From Brachynemurus nebulosus (lineage: Eukaryota > Arthropoda > Insecta > Neuroptera > Myrmeleontidae), in the NCBI GenBank assembly GCA_035578155.1, contig JAPWDM010000061.1:62001-126000 (forward strand): a stretch of 64,000 bases of DNA. Direction: 5' to 3'. Both the position numbers and the translations under genes were made by a program. Numbering within the stretch: position 1 is the first letter of the stretch; every line of letters starts with the position of its first letter. Of this stretch, positions 44,750-54,399 are shown in pieces. Below the pieces are notes generated by a model. That model was not told the origin of the DNA and ran no database searches. It worked only from the letters and a program-made list of their open reading frames with translations.

Positions 44750-45831
44750 TGCATTCGATTTAAATATTCATTAATATTGAAATCTGGTGAGTATCTTGAT
44801 ATCTGACTTGGTTGATCAAAAGCTATTGGATAATCTTCAGCTGATATGTGATTTACTCGAGACGGACCTGCTTCGTTTATGTTTGTATGGGTTGAAGGCA
44901 ATTCTTCTCTGTCATTGCAATTTCCAGCTAATAATTCCAATCGATAATTACCTCTGTTTGTTCTACTGTAATGTGAATTTTTTTTAATTTTTAAAATTTC
45001 AGGATCAGGACCAGTATTGGTATAATTTGGAAAATTTGTATTGTTTACTTGAGAAGAAGCTGCAGTGTCTTCCAAATTTGAAAATAACACTTGACTGCTA
45101 TCAGAATTTAAAGGTGAAATTATGTCTTCTAAATTAGTTGGATAATTCGAACGATTGTTGGGAAATTCAAAATAGGTTCTATCAGAACTTACTATACTGT
45201 TTGTTGATTCAGTATCACTATTGCTCACTTCGGAAACTGATTCTTCAAAATCATTTCTAGGATTTAAATTAAAATTCATTGTAATTTTACATTTTCTGTT
45301 TTGAAGATGATTTGCTGTATGATGTGCTATTTCCGTATTTGGTACGTTATTTACGAAATTAAGTAGTAATCTAAAAATATCAGCAAAACATGATCGTTGA
45401 TTATAATTACCATCTATTTCCTTATTTATATCTAGAAATTCAATTTCGATCTCAGATGAATCATTATCAATAATTTTTATATAGAAATCTTGTAAATCTT
45501 CAAACAAACAAAATAACGAAAAATTAATACCATCAGCTGAGGTGTATTTTAATTCCTCATAGTCATTCTTAAACAAATTTAGACAATAATAAAAATCTTC
45601 TTTTTCTTTTATGTATTTATTAGAGTATTTCGTTTTAGTAAATGTGAAAAATGAATAAATCTTAGAATTTTTTGAAACTCTGTACTTATAAAATAAATAT
45701 TCATTAAAAATTTTAATTAATGCCTTTTTTCTGTCTTCGCAGTACAAGAAATTGGCTGCTATGCTTTCACCAACAATGTTTACTCGCCCTAGTAAATTAT
45801 CTATTTCCATATTGTTCCACTCACCTTCCAT
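44746..45831 (-). CDS. Unrecognised provirus protein upstream of PolB
   Basis: 361 residues from the ATG at 45829-45831 (MEGEWNNMEIDNLLG); the frame is open 33 bp further but without ATG. The N-terminal half is globular-looking with aromatic and Lys residues (NEYLFYKYRVSKNSKIYSFF). The second half is a Ser/Asn/Asp-rich low-complexity region (SEVSNSDTESTNSIVSSD). It precedes PolB on the same strand and its TGA overlaps the PolB exon-1 ATG. Position suggests a replication partner, for instance a terminal or single-strand binding protein, but no motif shows it. Note GTGAGT directly after the start (ATGGAAG|GTGAGT), a possible splice donor. Confidence 0.65.
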   Translation of the reverse strand: MEGEWNNMEIDNLLGRVNIVGESIAANFLYCEDRKKALIKIFNEYLFYKYRVSKNSKIYSFFTFTKTKYSNKYIKEKEDFYYCLNLFKNDYEELKYTSADGINFSLFCLFEDLQDFYIKIIDNDSSEIEIEFLDINKEIDGNYNQRSCFADIFRLLLNFVNNVPNTEIAHHTANHLQNRKCKITMNFNLNPRNDFEESVSEVSNSDTESTNSIVSSDRTYFEFPNNRSNYPTNLEDIISPLNSDSSQVLFSNLEDTAASSQVNNTNFPNYTNTGPDPEILKIKKNSHYSRTNRGNYRLELLAGNCNDREELPSTHTNINEAGPSRVNHISAEDYPIAFDQPSQISRYSPDFNINEYLNRMQ

Positions 45832-46847
45832 TTTTTTTAAATTGATTGTTAAATAATATTTCACACACTTTTTTTAACTTTTTTAAATATTGTCTCACTC
45901 ACTTTTGTATTTTTTTTAATTAATAATTAAAAAAGAAACTAGAATTTTTTTAATTTTTTTACTTTTTTATTTACAAAATATCCAAGACATCGCTCATCCA
46001 ACCAAATAAAGTAGTAAAAAATAAAAATTTTCACTTTTTGACCCACATAAAAAATAGAAAACCTATTCCTATTAACATATTTTACAAATACAACTAATAT
46101 ATTTTTTCCCTTAATATTAAACGAAGTATTAAAATATTTTCAAATATTTTAAGTCCAAAAAAACTCTAATAAAATTAAAAAAACGTTATATCAACACTTA
46201 CCACCTTATTTGGTTGGATGAGCGAATTGTTTGAAAAAAAACTATAGAATGGTGTACGTGTTTTAATTGCTAAAATTTCTTCGTATTTATAGTAAACAAC
46301 ACAATCTAATCACACCACTGAAAAAAACAATTTTTTTGAGGGCACAACATTTTGAACCATGATTGATTATGGTGTCACTTGACATCACAATTTTTATTTA
46401 CAAAAATAAGAAAAATTTCCAAAAATTTTTTATTTTGATAAATATGAGCTATTAACTTTATAAACTTTAAGAGATAAAATAATTCACTGAACAACATAAA
46501 TAAAATTAAGGACTTTGAAAAAAAAACCTCGTGTTCAGTAACATAAATAATATCAAGGATATTAAAAAAATCATACGATCAATAAGAAAAATAAAATCAA
46601 GGTTATTACAAAATCATGTGGTCATTTGCGTAAATAAAATCAAAGATTATTCAAAAATTATGGGTAGTGGAATAATTTGTATCGTAATTCAATAGAATGA
46701 TTGTAAAAAAATAGTATTTTATCATACAAAAAAATTCTCAATTATGGTGGGAAAATATGTTTTAAATACAAAAAATTCACATAAAAAATAGCAAATGTAA
46801 GTTTGATTTCACAACCACAACTAATTAAATATAAAATTGGAACAAGT
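45832..46847. other. Divergent non-coding region
   Basis: About 1 kb between the leftward replication genes and the rightward accessory genes. It holds CTATAAATAC on the minus strand at 46283-46292 and TATTTAAAAAAG on the minus strand near 45880-45889. It also has two copies of the motif GCTCATCCAACCAAATAA (45991 and, inverted, about 46209). Likely promoters; no ORF supported. Confidence 0.45.
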
Positions 46848-47531
46848 ATGTGTGAAAAATATATTAAACAGAGTGTTGCAGAAAATGAGAAAGATGAGAC
46901 ATTATCGGTTCCTACTCCAAGCAAAATGAGCAAACTTAAAGAAATACCAAAACGTTTCAAACTACTTTTGGCTACAACATATGCAATCAACGCTAGTGAA
47001 ACCAAATTAATTGAAATTGGAACATTACCCTGTCAAGAGTTCAAAATAGTTGTAAATTTATTCGCTCGTAGAGGATCTGAAAATATTTATTTGGAGAAAC
47101 AACATCTAGACATAATTTTCGAGAATCGAGAAAATATACTGGATTACTTTCACGAAGACACCTGCCAAGATTTGTATCTCAATTTGGGTGACAATATATG
47201 TGTTAAAAGTGAAATTTTCCAAAAAGGTGATAAAACTATAAAAACAATTAAAATTTTTAAAAATACAACCTTTATTTATCTTGCGCTAACTTCATTTTCA
47301 TTATTTTGTGATTTAAAATTTATAATTTACGGACAGATTGAAAAATTATCTAATATGAATCTTTTAAATTATTTTACCCATATCATGATACATATTAAAA
47401 ATAACCAATGTAATTTTCATCCAATCAAAGTTGCAGAAAATTTTGCTCAGACAGAAACGAATCATTTTAAAATCCTTTTGTTAGAATTAATTTACTTTTA
47501 TCCAATGTTATTTATAAATTCATATTATTAA
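46848..47531 (+). CDS. Unrecognised provirus protein (227 residues)
   Basis: Starts at the ATG at 46848 (MCEKYIKQSVAENEK); in-frame codons upstream lack ATG. After a charged N-terminus with a basic KMSKLKEIPKRFK stretch there is a globular-looking domain, QEFKIVVNLFARRGSENIYL, and a C-terminal hydrophobic stretch FIYLALTSFSLFCDLKFIIY. I do not recognise it. It is the first gene of the rightward accessory region. Codon use is AT-rich like the rest of the element. Confidence 0.6.
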   Translation: MCEKYIKQSVAENEKDETLSVPTPSKMSKLKEIPKRFKLLLATTYAINASETKLIEIGTLPCQEFKIVVNLFARRGSENIYLEKQHLDIIFENRENILDYFHEDTCQDLYLNLGDNICVKSEIFQKGDKTIKTIKIFKNTTFIYLALTSFSLFCDLKFIIYGQIEKLSNMNLLNYFTHIMIHIKNNQCNFHPIKVAENFAQTETNHFKILLLELIYFYPMLFINSYY

Positions 47532-48038
47532 GTTAATAAATAATTTTAAGAAATCCTCTTTTAATTAGAATTAATTTGTTTTTTATCCAAAATGTTGGTT
47601 GTAAAGTTATGTTATTCAATAATAAAAATATAAATATTCATCTTAAAATCCTTTTTGTTATTTTACTTTCTGTTTACCTAGAAAATCATGTTATTAGGTG
47701 ACAAAAATTTTGAAAACATTCTTCAATTTTTGTATCTTTTTTAAGTAATGTGAAAAAAATAAGAGGAAAAAAAAGACAATGTATATTACTTTAATATTTT
47801 ATTTTCCAAAATATACAATACACTAAAAATATTGTTGTATTTTGAAAACTAAAAAAACTACATACCTTTTTTAATGTTTTTTCCTGAAAAATAAGTATGA
47901 AAAAAGGAAAAAAATAAAAAAAATTATGTCATTTTAATTTTTTTATTTTGTAAAAAAATTACAACTATTACTATTATCTATATACTATTATATGTATATA
48001 ATACTATTATATGTACTTAATACTATTATATGTATATG
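47532..48038. other. Non-coding spacer with short tandem repeats
   Basis: AT-rich. Contains three units of TACTATTATATGTAYWTAA (about 47985-48040) and possible polyadenylation signals (AATAAA at about 47618). No gene. Confidence 0.5.
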
Positions 48039-48451
48039 TTAATCTGCAATAAAAAATACAAAAATTGTTAACAATTATAAAAAAATATTTAAAGCTTATA
48101 TTTTGTACTTACCCCCATATATCCAAATATTCAAAATATTGTTCTCTACGAAGTAGAGAACAACCATATTACCAATATTTAATCTCCTCATCCATGGAGG
48201 GGGTTGAAAAGGGGGTACCGCCTCCGTGGAAAACAGTAACATTGTTGGAATGTTCTAAAAAAACAATTTTTGTAATAAAACAAATAGTAATTTACTTTCT
48301 ACTAACTCACTCTTAGCTCGGGTGTCAGGTGCGCTCTCACCCTTCGTATAATTCTTTCTTCTCGTGTAACTGTAATAAAAAAATTAAATTATGTATATAT
48401 ATTAAAAAAATATTAACAAAAATTTTTGGTGTTTTAGTACTTACTAGCCAT
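48039..48451 (-). CDS. Candidate four-exon small gene (70 codons)
   Basis: Reading the minus strand, an ATG at 48449-48451 is followed after 7 coding bases by GTAAGT. Exons 48445-48451, 48311-48369, 48113-48254 and 48039-48043 join through introns of 75, 56 and 69 nt, each GT/AG with a T-rich tract before the acceptor. The frame stays open to a TAA at 48039-48041. The product would have a basic helical N-terminus (ITREERIIRRVRAHLTPELR) and a Pro/aromatic-rich C-terminal half. A TATATAAG box lies at 48515-48522, about 30 bp before a plausible start site and 70 bp before the ATG. I do not recognise the protein. Evidence is splice-signal geometry only. Confidence 0.4.
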
Positions 48452-48514
48452 TTCTCTTTTTTTAAATTTTTGAAAAAAACTGTAAAATGTAAATTAAAAG
48501 AACGAAATTTTTGT

Positions 48515-48750
48515 CTTATATACTATTTTTATTTCAACAAACAACAATTTTTTAAGAAGTGTTAAAGGTCATCACTTACTTTAAAAATCATATTTTTCTA
48601 AACTTATAAACAAGTACACTAAGACCTCCACGAATTAGGTATTTCAAGAGAGTTTTTTTTTCACAATGTACGAAATTTTTCGAATACCCCACCACCAATT
48701 GTTTTCCATCAGGTATATAATTATAAAAGAAAATTACAATATTTATCATT
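48515..48750. promoter_or_regulatory. Divergent promoter region
   Basis: Minus-strand TATATAAG at 48515-48522 faces the small spliced gene. Plus-strand TATATAATTATAAAA at 48714-48728, with TATCATTTC about 30 bp downstream, faces the coiled-coil gene at 48786. The plus-strand ATG follows about 40 bp after the predicted start. Confidence 0.5.
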
Positions 48751-48785
48751 TCACATATGAAAATCGGTGAAAACTTTTTAAAAAA

Positions 48786-49488
48786 ATGGATGAAAATAGT
48801 GTTAAAAAATTTGTTAATGAAAAAATTAGAGAAACAAGAAGTTATTTTGAAAGGCTGATTAATTCACATATTAGCAACAGTTTAAGAGAATATGAGAAAA
48901 GAAAAGACTTTGAAATGAATGATATATTTGAGAATAAGTTAAAGCTTTTTGAAGATAAAATATCAATGCTCCAAGTTGAAACCACATCTCGAATTGAGGA
49001 GTATGAAAGAAGAATTATTGATTATACTAGAAACGAAATTATTAAAGCAAAAAAATGATATACAAAATAATATTGAGCAAAATATTTCAAACATCAATAA
49101 GGAAATAATAAGATTAGAGACATTATGTGTTAGCGCAAATCAGCGAGAAAAGCTAGCTGTCTCTTCACTTCCTTGGAATACACAAAAAGAATATGTAACG
49201 AAATATCTTGATGAAAAATTAGAAAACTTGAAAAAAGTCAATGAAGAAAATATTTCAAATTGGAGAAAAGAGTTCAATAGTCTACTTAAAGAACTGGAAA
49301 ATGAGTTTTCCAGTTTTAAGCACCATGTGCGGTTGATACTAACTGACATGACAACTGAATCACGTACAAATTATTTTCAAATGATTCAGCAAAATTTCGA
49401 AAATTGTCAAATTGAACTAAATAAAAAAATTGATAAATTGAGACAAGATTTATTTTTATTTAAAATCACCAACAAAGAAGAGAAATAA
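48786..49488 (+). pseudogene. Coiled-coil protein gene with a frameshift in an A7 run
   Basis: The frame from the ATG at 48786 encodes a charged helical protein (KKFVNEKIRETRSYFERLIN) and stops at 49056-49058. The same helical pattern continues without loss in the next frame from the A7 run at 49049-49055 to the stop at 49486-49488 (NDIQNNIEQNISNINKEIIR, then EKLENLKKVNEENISNWRKE). One extra or missing A explains the break; a programmed shift on the A run is the alternative. In total about 230 residues of nearly continuous coiled coil, perhaps a structural or fibre-like protein. No family recognised. Confidence 0.6.
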
Positions 49489-49522
49489 CATTCTGCATTC
49501 GAGACTTCAATTAATTCACATC

Positions 49523-49831
49523 ATGTTACCAGACTACTTAAACAATCAACAAAATTCCAACAATGAATTGGGAGGAGAAACAGATTTAATATTGGGACGA
49601 GAAAGTCTAAAAATACTGAATCATATTTTGGAATTCATGTTAAATTTTAAACAAGAAATTTCAGATAAAAAACGATATTTTATTGATGAAAACTTTGTTA
49701 AATTTGCAAGAGATTTTCAGAAGATTATTGAAAAAGAAAGTCAAGAATTGTTACTTGAAATACTTTCTGTAACAAAAGAACATATTGAAAAACTAGAAAA
49801 AGATGTTCACGAACAACTGAAACAGTTTTAG
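49523..49831 (+). CDS. Small coiled-coil protein (102 residues)
   Basis: ATG at 49523, 34 bp after the end of the preceding coiled-coil frame. Glu/Lys/Leu-rich helices (RESLKILNHILEFMLNFKQE, KEHIEKLEKDVHEQLKQF) follow a short Asn-rich N-terminus. Like its neighbour it may be a virion structural or scaffold component, which is inference from type and adjacency. Not recognised. Confidence 0.55.
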   Translation: MLPDYLNNQQNSNNELGGETDLILGRESLKILNHILEFMLNFKQEISDKKRYFIDENFVKFARDFQKIIEKESQELLLEILSVTKEHIEKLEKDVHEQLKQF

Positions 49832-49854
49832 AAAATTGTAAGAAAGGGAAAATG

Positions 49855-49862
49855 TATAAATA
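49855..49862 (+). promoter_or_regulatory. TATA box (TATAAATA)
   Basis: TATAAATA lies 89 bp before the ATG of the nuclease-like gene, with initiator-like sequence (CATCACCACA, TTTAGTTT) 20-35 bp downstream. Confidence 0.5.
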
Positions 49863-49950
49863 CTTTCATTAATACATCACCACAATTTAGTTTACAAATA
49901 AGTTTTTTGGTGAATATTTGATTTTTGTTGCTTCAATTGTTTCCAAAAAA

Positions 49951-50412
49951 ATGTTCACCATTGTTGAAATATATGGGATGCGCGGGGTTGTTGGTGATTT
50001 TATTCCCAAAGAAGTTGCAATCATTCAAGACAATAAAATTGGACACTGGATTTTAAAACCACCATATGAATGGAACAACATACCGAAAAAATATCAACGA
50101 ATTAACGAATATTTAACTAAATTTGTACATAACCTGACGTGGTTTGACGGATCAACCGATTATTATCATGGAAAAGAGGAAATAAAAAATTATTTACAAT
50201 ATTGTAGTGAAATTTTTGTGATGGGCGAACAAAAACGTAAATTGCTAAAGTTACATTTTAACATTGATTCAATTAATATCGAAAACATTCGACCCGAAAC
50301 ATCAGTTCATTCACTAGAACATTCTTCGTCCTATACATGTCTATTTCATACCGAAAACTCAAAGAAATGTGCGCTAAGAGAAGCTTTAATTTACAAACAA
50401 TATTTTAACTGA
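49951..50412 (+). CDS. Nuclease-like insect repeat protein (153 residues)
   Basis: Starts at the ATG at 49951 (MFTIVEIYGM). The pattern matches a family widespread in insect genomes and mobile elements: a first strand IVEIYGM (usually IVDIQGF), a second FIPKEVAIIQ, HWILKPPYEWNNIPKKYQ, NLTWFDGS, then VMGEQKRKLLK and a C-terminal Cys/His module CLFHTENSKKCALREALIY. I read this as an RNase H-fold (DEDD-type) nuclease relative, which is my inference from the acidic first two strands; here the usual first Asp is Glu, so activity is uncertain. It is the last gene before the right end. Confidence 0.6.
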   Translation: MFTIVEIYGMRGVVGDFIPKEVAIIQDNKIGHWILKPPYEWNNIPKKYQRINEYLTKFVHNLTWFDGSTDYYHGKEEIKNYLQYCSEIFVMGEQKRKLLKLHFNIDSINIENIRPETSVHSLEHSSSYTCLFHTENSKKCALREALIYKQYFN

Positions 50413-51458
50413 AAAAATTTTTTAAAACCTTTGTAAGACTAATAATTTTTAAGCACAGTGTATTTTTTAGTATAAAAAAATGAGATTGCAAAATTAATAT
50501 TTGAAAAAATAATATCTAATCAGTCTAATTAAATTTATGTGTGTAAAAAAAATTATTTACGCAAATTCGTTTAATCAATTCAAAAACTAATTAAAATTAT
50601 TTACGCAAATTCGTTTAATCAGTTCAAAAACTAATTAAAATTATTTTTTCCATTTTGTTATTGAAAAAAAATGATATCAAATAATTTTTTTATCCAAAAA
50701 TATGTGTACATATTTAAAAATTTTCCTTGAAATATACAAAACGCGTGTGGGAGGTTAAAAGCCAAATTGATAAAATTTATACATAATTTTTAAATGTAAT
50801 AACAGTTTTTTGTAACATTTAGAGCAATAAACACTGTTAATTGTTGACAATTGTTGAGTTTTTTTTGTTCATTAATTATTAACCAATAAAAATGTAAAAA
50901 GTGCTTTTTTATTTTTTTCTTGTCATTTTTTTAAAAATTCGTGTGTGCAATTCTCTTGGGTAAGTACCTAAAAATAATTTTTTTAAGTATGTGTATTTTA
51001 TTATTTGAAATAAGATTAGTTGATTCAAAAAATTACGAATTAGAATGCATTAAAGTTAGATTGAAAGGCTGTTACTATTGAATTTACATAAGAAAAATGG
51101 TCAAACTATTTTAAATGAATAATAATTACATCTGTTTTCACTGTATTAAACATACAAATCTCAGCATTTTATCAAATAAAAATTTCTATTTTTAATCGAA
51201 TTAGGTTAAAAGGTCAGTCAACAGAGAGATTGTGTTGAATGTACTCTGTTCAATAAATATGTAATAGTCTGTATCAAAAAAATGGGTTAAAAGGTCAATT
51301 AACAAATTGATAAATTTTTAATATGTTCTTATGTGTTTTAAAAATTCATAAACTTTGAAAATAATTTTTACCTGGAATTTTTTAAATAACCCTATGTGAA
51401 ATTATCGCGTTGGTGATCATTCCTCAAGGTATTAGGTTAGTGTGCCCTCATCGCGTCA
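50413..51458. other. Right subterminal non-coding region of the provirus
   Basis: AT-rich without genes. A 44-bp unit (ATTATTTACGCAAATTCGTT and following) is tandemly repeated at 50551 and 50595. At 51371-51448 there is a diverged extra copy of an internal TIR segment (CTCAAGGTATTAGGTTAGTG) in the same orientation as in the right TIR. Confidence 0.75.
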
Positions 51459-51745
51459 TAGAGAAATCAATGATTTTTCCATATATGATGGTTCGAACAC
51501 AATCATTAACGTCCAGACAGTTGTTTACAAAATAATATTAAGAATTTAGATTAAACAAAAATATTTTTACCTGAATTACCTCAATAATTGAAATTATCGC
51601 GTCACTGACCTTCCTCAAGGTATTAGGTTAGTGTCCTCTCCTTAAATAGTATGTGAGGTTTAGAACACAGGGTCATGACCTCCAGACAGGTGAAACACCT
51701 GTGTGGTGTCAATGACTGTGTTCCAAACCTCATAATACAACTACT
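51459..51745 (-). repeat. Right terminal inverted repeat
   Basis: Reverse complement of 33059-33345 with three mismatches, all within the outer 95 bp. One of them (CACACAGGTG for CAGACAGGTG) weakens the stem of the terminal hairpin on this side. Confidence 0.95.
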
Positions 51746-51751
51746 GACGTT
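51746..51751. repeat. Target-site duplication, right (GACGTT)
   Basis: Exact copy of the six bases at 33053-33058, directly after the right terminal repeat. Confidence 0.95.
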
Positions 51752-52133
51752 AAAATGATTTCCCGGGGCCTTGATGTCTTGAAGGGCCTAAAATAGAAAC
51801 ATTTCTAAAACTGTTGGAATAGGTACCTATACTAAGTTCTTACGGTGCGGAAATTAGCCATGCTATTAAAATATGAAGACAGTTATTTTAGAGTCATTGG
51901 GCGAGCGGGGTCAAGTGCTATTAATAATTGATTTTGTACAGAATTTTAGAATATATGATCGATCTATAAATTTTACCTCTAATTCAAATAATTTTATGCG
52001 AATGAAACCGCGGATCGCAGCTAGTTATTAATATTATTATAAAAGTGAATATTAAAACAATTTTCGGCACTTAATTTTTAATCGAATCTTCCCCCAAAAC
52101 GTAGACTATTACTAGACTATTAGGAGATTTCAG

Positions 52134-52137
<4 letters not shown>

Positions 52138-52213
<76 letters not shown>
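52138..52213. repeat. (TA)n microsatellite
   Basis: About 37 uninterrupted TA units between the provirus and the gypsy element; a shorter run lies at 52322-52340. Confidence 0.95.
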
Positions 52214-52216
<3 letters not shown>

Positions 52217-52339
52217 CATACTGGGTGTACCCGGTATCCCATTTGGATGTATACATACGATTTACATGTTAATTTTTAACACTGAATTCCCATAAGGAAA
52301 AAGTTATGTCCTAATAGTGCTTATATATATATATATATA

Positions 52340-53019
52340 TGTGGTGCTATGCACAACACATAAAATTTGCAAATTTCAATAAAATCTATCACCGTGAGAT
52401 CAACGCAACATAACTACACACAGGATGTGAAAATGCAGAAAACAGCATAATCCACGAGCCAACTACCGGATGTTCCCTAGACATATTAAAATAAAATATA
52501 TTTTCAATATATTTTCTATTTCATACAATGTATTTGAATATAAAAATAAATTCTATCTTTGTTAAATAAGTTTTTGCTAACTAAACATAAAAATTATTAT
52601 AAATTCGATGTAAATTCATTATTTTCAGTTTTGGCCATTTTAATAAATTTTGATAGTCTTTTCGTCGTTATGTTCAGATCATTTTATTTAATTATTTTAA
52701 TTGTTGTAATAATAATTTTACTTTAATAAAATTAATTTAATTTGAACTTCGTTTTATTAATCAATACCAAATCACATCAAACAAGACAATTATAAGTTAA
52801 CGAAAAATAAATAAATAAAATCTTTGAAGAAAATAAAACTTAATAAAAATAAATAAAATTTAAATAAAGTGAACAAGTAAATCAATAAGGACTTTAATTC
52901 TAGCCAAAGCTCCGTTTCTTTCGTTTTCGATAAAACAAAGTGGCGATCCTCAACATTCCAAACGGGATCTCCGGTGTCGTCCGGGTTTAATAAGTTTCAT
53001 TAAAGTTTCGGTCACGACA
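52340..53019 (+). repeat. Putative 5' LTR
   Basis: The primer-binding site at 53024 requires an LTR ending just before it; CACGACA at 53013-53019 gives a CA end. The left boundary TGTGGTGCTATGCACAACAC at 52340 (TG start) is a guess, because no second LTR is available for comparison. The stretch has A/T-rich AATAAA-type motifs between 52800 and 52880. Confidence 0.35.
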
Positions 53020-53023
53020 AATC

Positions 53024-53041
53024 TGGCGATCCTGCCAGGAT
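53024..53041 (+). promoter_or_regulatory. Primer-binding site
   Basis: TGGCGATCCTGCCAGGAT begins with TGG, the complement of a tRNA 3' CCA end, placed between the LTR and gag as in other gypsy-class elements. A partial match, TGGCGATCCT, lies about 80 bp upstream (52942). I do not assign the tRNA. Confidence 0.7.
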
Positions 53042-53107
53042 AGTTATCCTTCGGTCGACAAAAAGGACAATAAGTGAAAAACGGGACATTGTGAATACAG
53101 ACTGTGA

Positions 53108-53240
53108 ATTTACTGTGCACTACCAGCTTGTGGAACCAGCCCAGGTCAAGACGGTGTACAAAAGGAAAATAACGAGCAACCAAACATTGTGCGCTACCAG
53201 CTTGGAATCGAACCAGGTCACGACGGTGTACAACAATTGG
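53108..53240 (+). repeat. Duplicated block in the gypsy leader
   Basis: Two imperfect copies about 75 bp apart share GTGCRCTACCAGCTTG, GGAA, CCAGGTCA and GACGGTGTACAA. They lie in the untranslated leader before gag; packaging or translation control is possible but not shown. Confidence 0.7.
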
Positions 53241-53312
53241 AAAAACAACAAGAAAATCCGACTACAGAGACAGGTCAAGACGCTGCAACAAAATAGCCGA
53301 GCTTGTACAAAG

Positions 53313-53318
53313 GTAGGT
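53313..53318 (+). promoter_or_regulatory. Splice donor in the leader (GTAGGT)
   Basis: CAAAG|GTAGGT directly upstream of gag. Paired with TTTCAG at 58022-58027 before the env ATG, it would yield the subgenomic env mRNA known from gypsy-type errantiviruses. Confidence 0.5.
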
Positions 53319-53362
53319 GGATTGTTGATTTTTCTCTCTGCTTTTAAGTTATTTTTCCAATC

Positions 53363-54343
53363 ATGAATCCTGATTCACAAAATCCATCCCGATCACAATC
53401 CCCAGAAGTCTCCGAAGATAACGATGTTCCAATGGAACACATTCCTATTTCATTCCTTGCGCAAATGGTAACCCCATTCAACGGAAACCCTTCCGAACTA
53501 CATAATTTCATACAAAACGCCGAAAATGCCCTCAACCTAGCAAATGATTCACAACAAAGAGCGCTAACGGCACTTATATTTTCAAAAGTCTCTTCAGACG
53601 TTAAAAATAAATTAAATGCTACAAATATTTTATCATTCTATGATTTAAAAATAAAATTAAAACAAATTTATCAAATAACAGAAAGTCTCACATATTTGCA
53701 AGAACAATTAGAAACGTGTAGGCAAAAACCAAATGAATCTATAAAAGAATTTTACTTAAGAATTGAAAGTTTAAATTCAAAAATTATTCAAAAAGTAAAA
53801 GAAAATAATATTTCAGAATCATTATTATTAGGAAAGCTAGCACTCATCGAAGAGATGGCATTACGACGGTTTACACACCATTGTAAACCCGAAATATCAA
53901 ATATTTTACGCCATAAAACTTATTCTTCGATGAATGAAGCTTTATGCATAGCAAGCGAAGAAGAAGCATTTCTAAACGTTCAAAATCAATTTAAAAATCT
54001 TAACGTTAGTAATTCTCAACCTCGTAAATATTGTAAAATATGTAAACGTTCAAATCATAATACAAAGGATTGTAGGAGTAAATCAAATTACCCATCGTAT
54101 AACAATCCTCCAAATCGATCGGATAACAATCGATCAGTAATTAAACAATGCACATATTGCAATTTTAAGGGTCATACTATTGAAGAGTGTAGAAAAAAAC
54201 AATATAACGAAAGATTAAATAACCCTAATCCAAAAGTAGCACATGCAAATGATAATTTAAACTTAAAAACGCTCGGGTTGACAGAAGCCGCAACAACGAG
54301 CAAACAAGTAGAATCGGCTTCACAAAAATTCCAAATGGCTTAA
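53363..54343 (+). CDS. gag: Gag polyprotein
   Basis: 326 residues from the ATG at 53363. An acidic, Pro/Ser-rich N-terminus precedes the capsid domain (ISFLAQMVTPFNGNPSELHN, ALTALIFSKV, FYLRIESLNSKI, RFTHHCKPEISNIL). Two CCHC zinc knuckles follow: CKICKRSNHNTKDC (about residues 225-238) and CTYCNFKGHTIEEC (about 263-276). Assembles virus-like particles and binds element RNA. Pol overlaps in the -1 frame near the gag stop, so Gag-Pol arises by frameshifting; I do not see a classical heptamer, the nearest candidate being the A-run before the stop (ACAAAAATTCC at about 54323). Confidence 0.9.
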   Translation: MNPDSQNPSRSQSPEVSEDNDVPMEHIPISFLAQMVTPFNGNPSELHNFIQNAENALNLANDSQQRALTALIFSKVSSDVKNKLNATNILSFYDLKIKLKQIYQITESLTYLQEQLETCRQKPNESIKEFYLRIESLNSKIIQKVKENNISESLLLGKLALIEEMALRRFTHHCKPEISNILRHKTYSSMNEALCIASEEEAFLNVQNQFKNLNVSNSQPRKYCKICKRSNHNTKDCRSKSNYPSYNNPPNRSDNNRSVIKQCTYCNFKGHTIEECRKKQYNERLNNPNPKVAHANDNLNLKTLGLTEAATTSKQVESASQKFQMA

Positions 54344-54399
54344 TTGATAAAAAATTAATTTTTAATTCCCCACATTCAAAAACTAACGAATTTATCTTC

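Larger units (their letters stand above)
33059..51745. mobile_element. Adintovirus-like Maverick/Polinton provirus, 18,687 bp
   Basis: Bounded by 287-bp terminal inverted repeats starting AGTAGTTGT, with a 6-bp target duplication. It encodes the defining Polinton set: protein-primed DNA polymerase B, retroviral-type integrase with chromodomain, FtsK/HerA-type packaging ATPase, adenain-type protease, double-jelly-roll capsid protein and penton-like protein. It also carries a parvovirus-like phospholipase A2 domain joined to an adenovirus pX-like segment, a combination described for adintoviruses. Genes run as divergent blocks with overlaps or gaps of a few bases, a viral layout. The two TIRs differ at only three positions, so integration is recent. 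Two visible lesions affect the PLA2/pX gene and a coiled-coil gene; the remaining core frames are intact. Confidence 0.95.

Noticed and set aside
48065..48565. Plus-strand frames of 78-83 residues
   Set aside because: They begin at non-ATG codons and overlap the better supported spliced minus-strand candidate.
53091..53366. 91-residue frame before gag
   Set aside because: It lies in the gypsy leader over the duplicated block and the splice donor; no conserved product.
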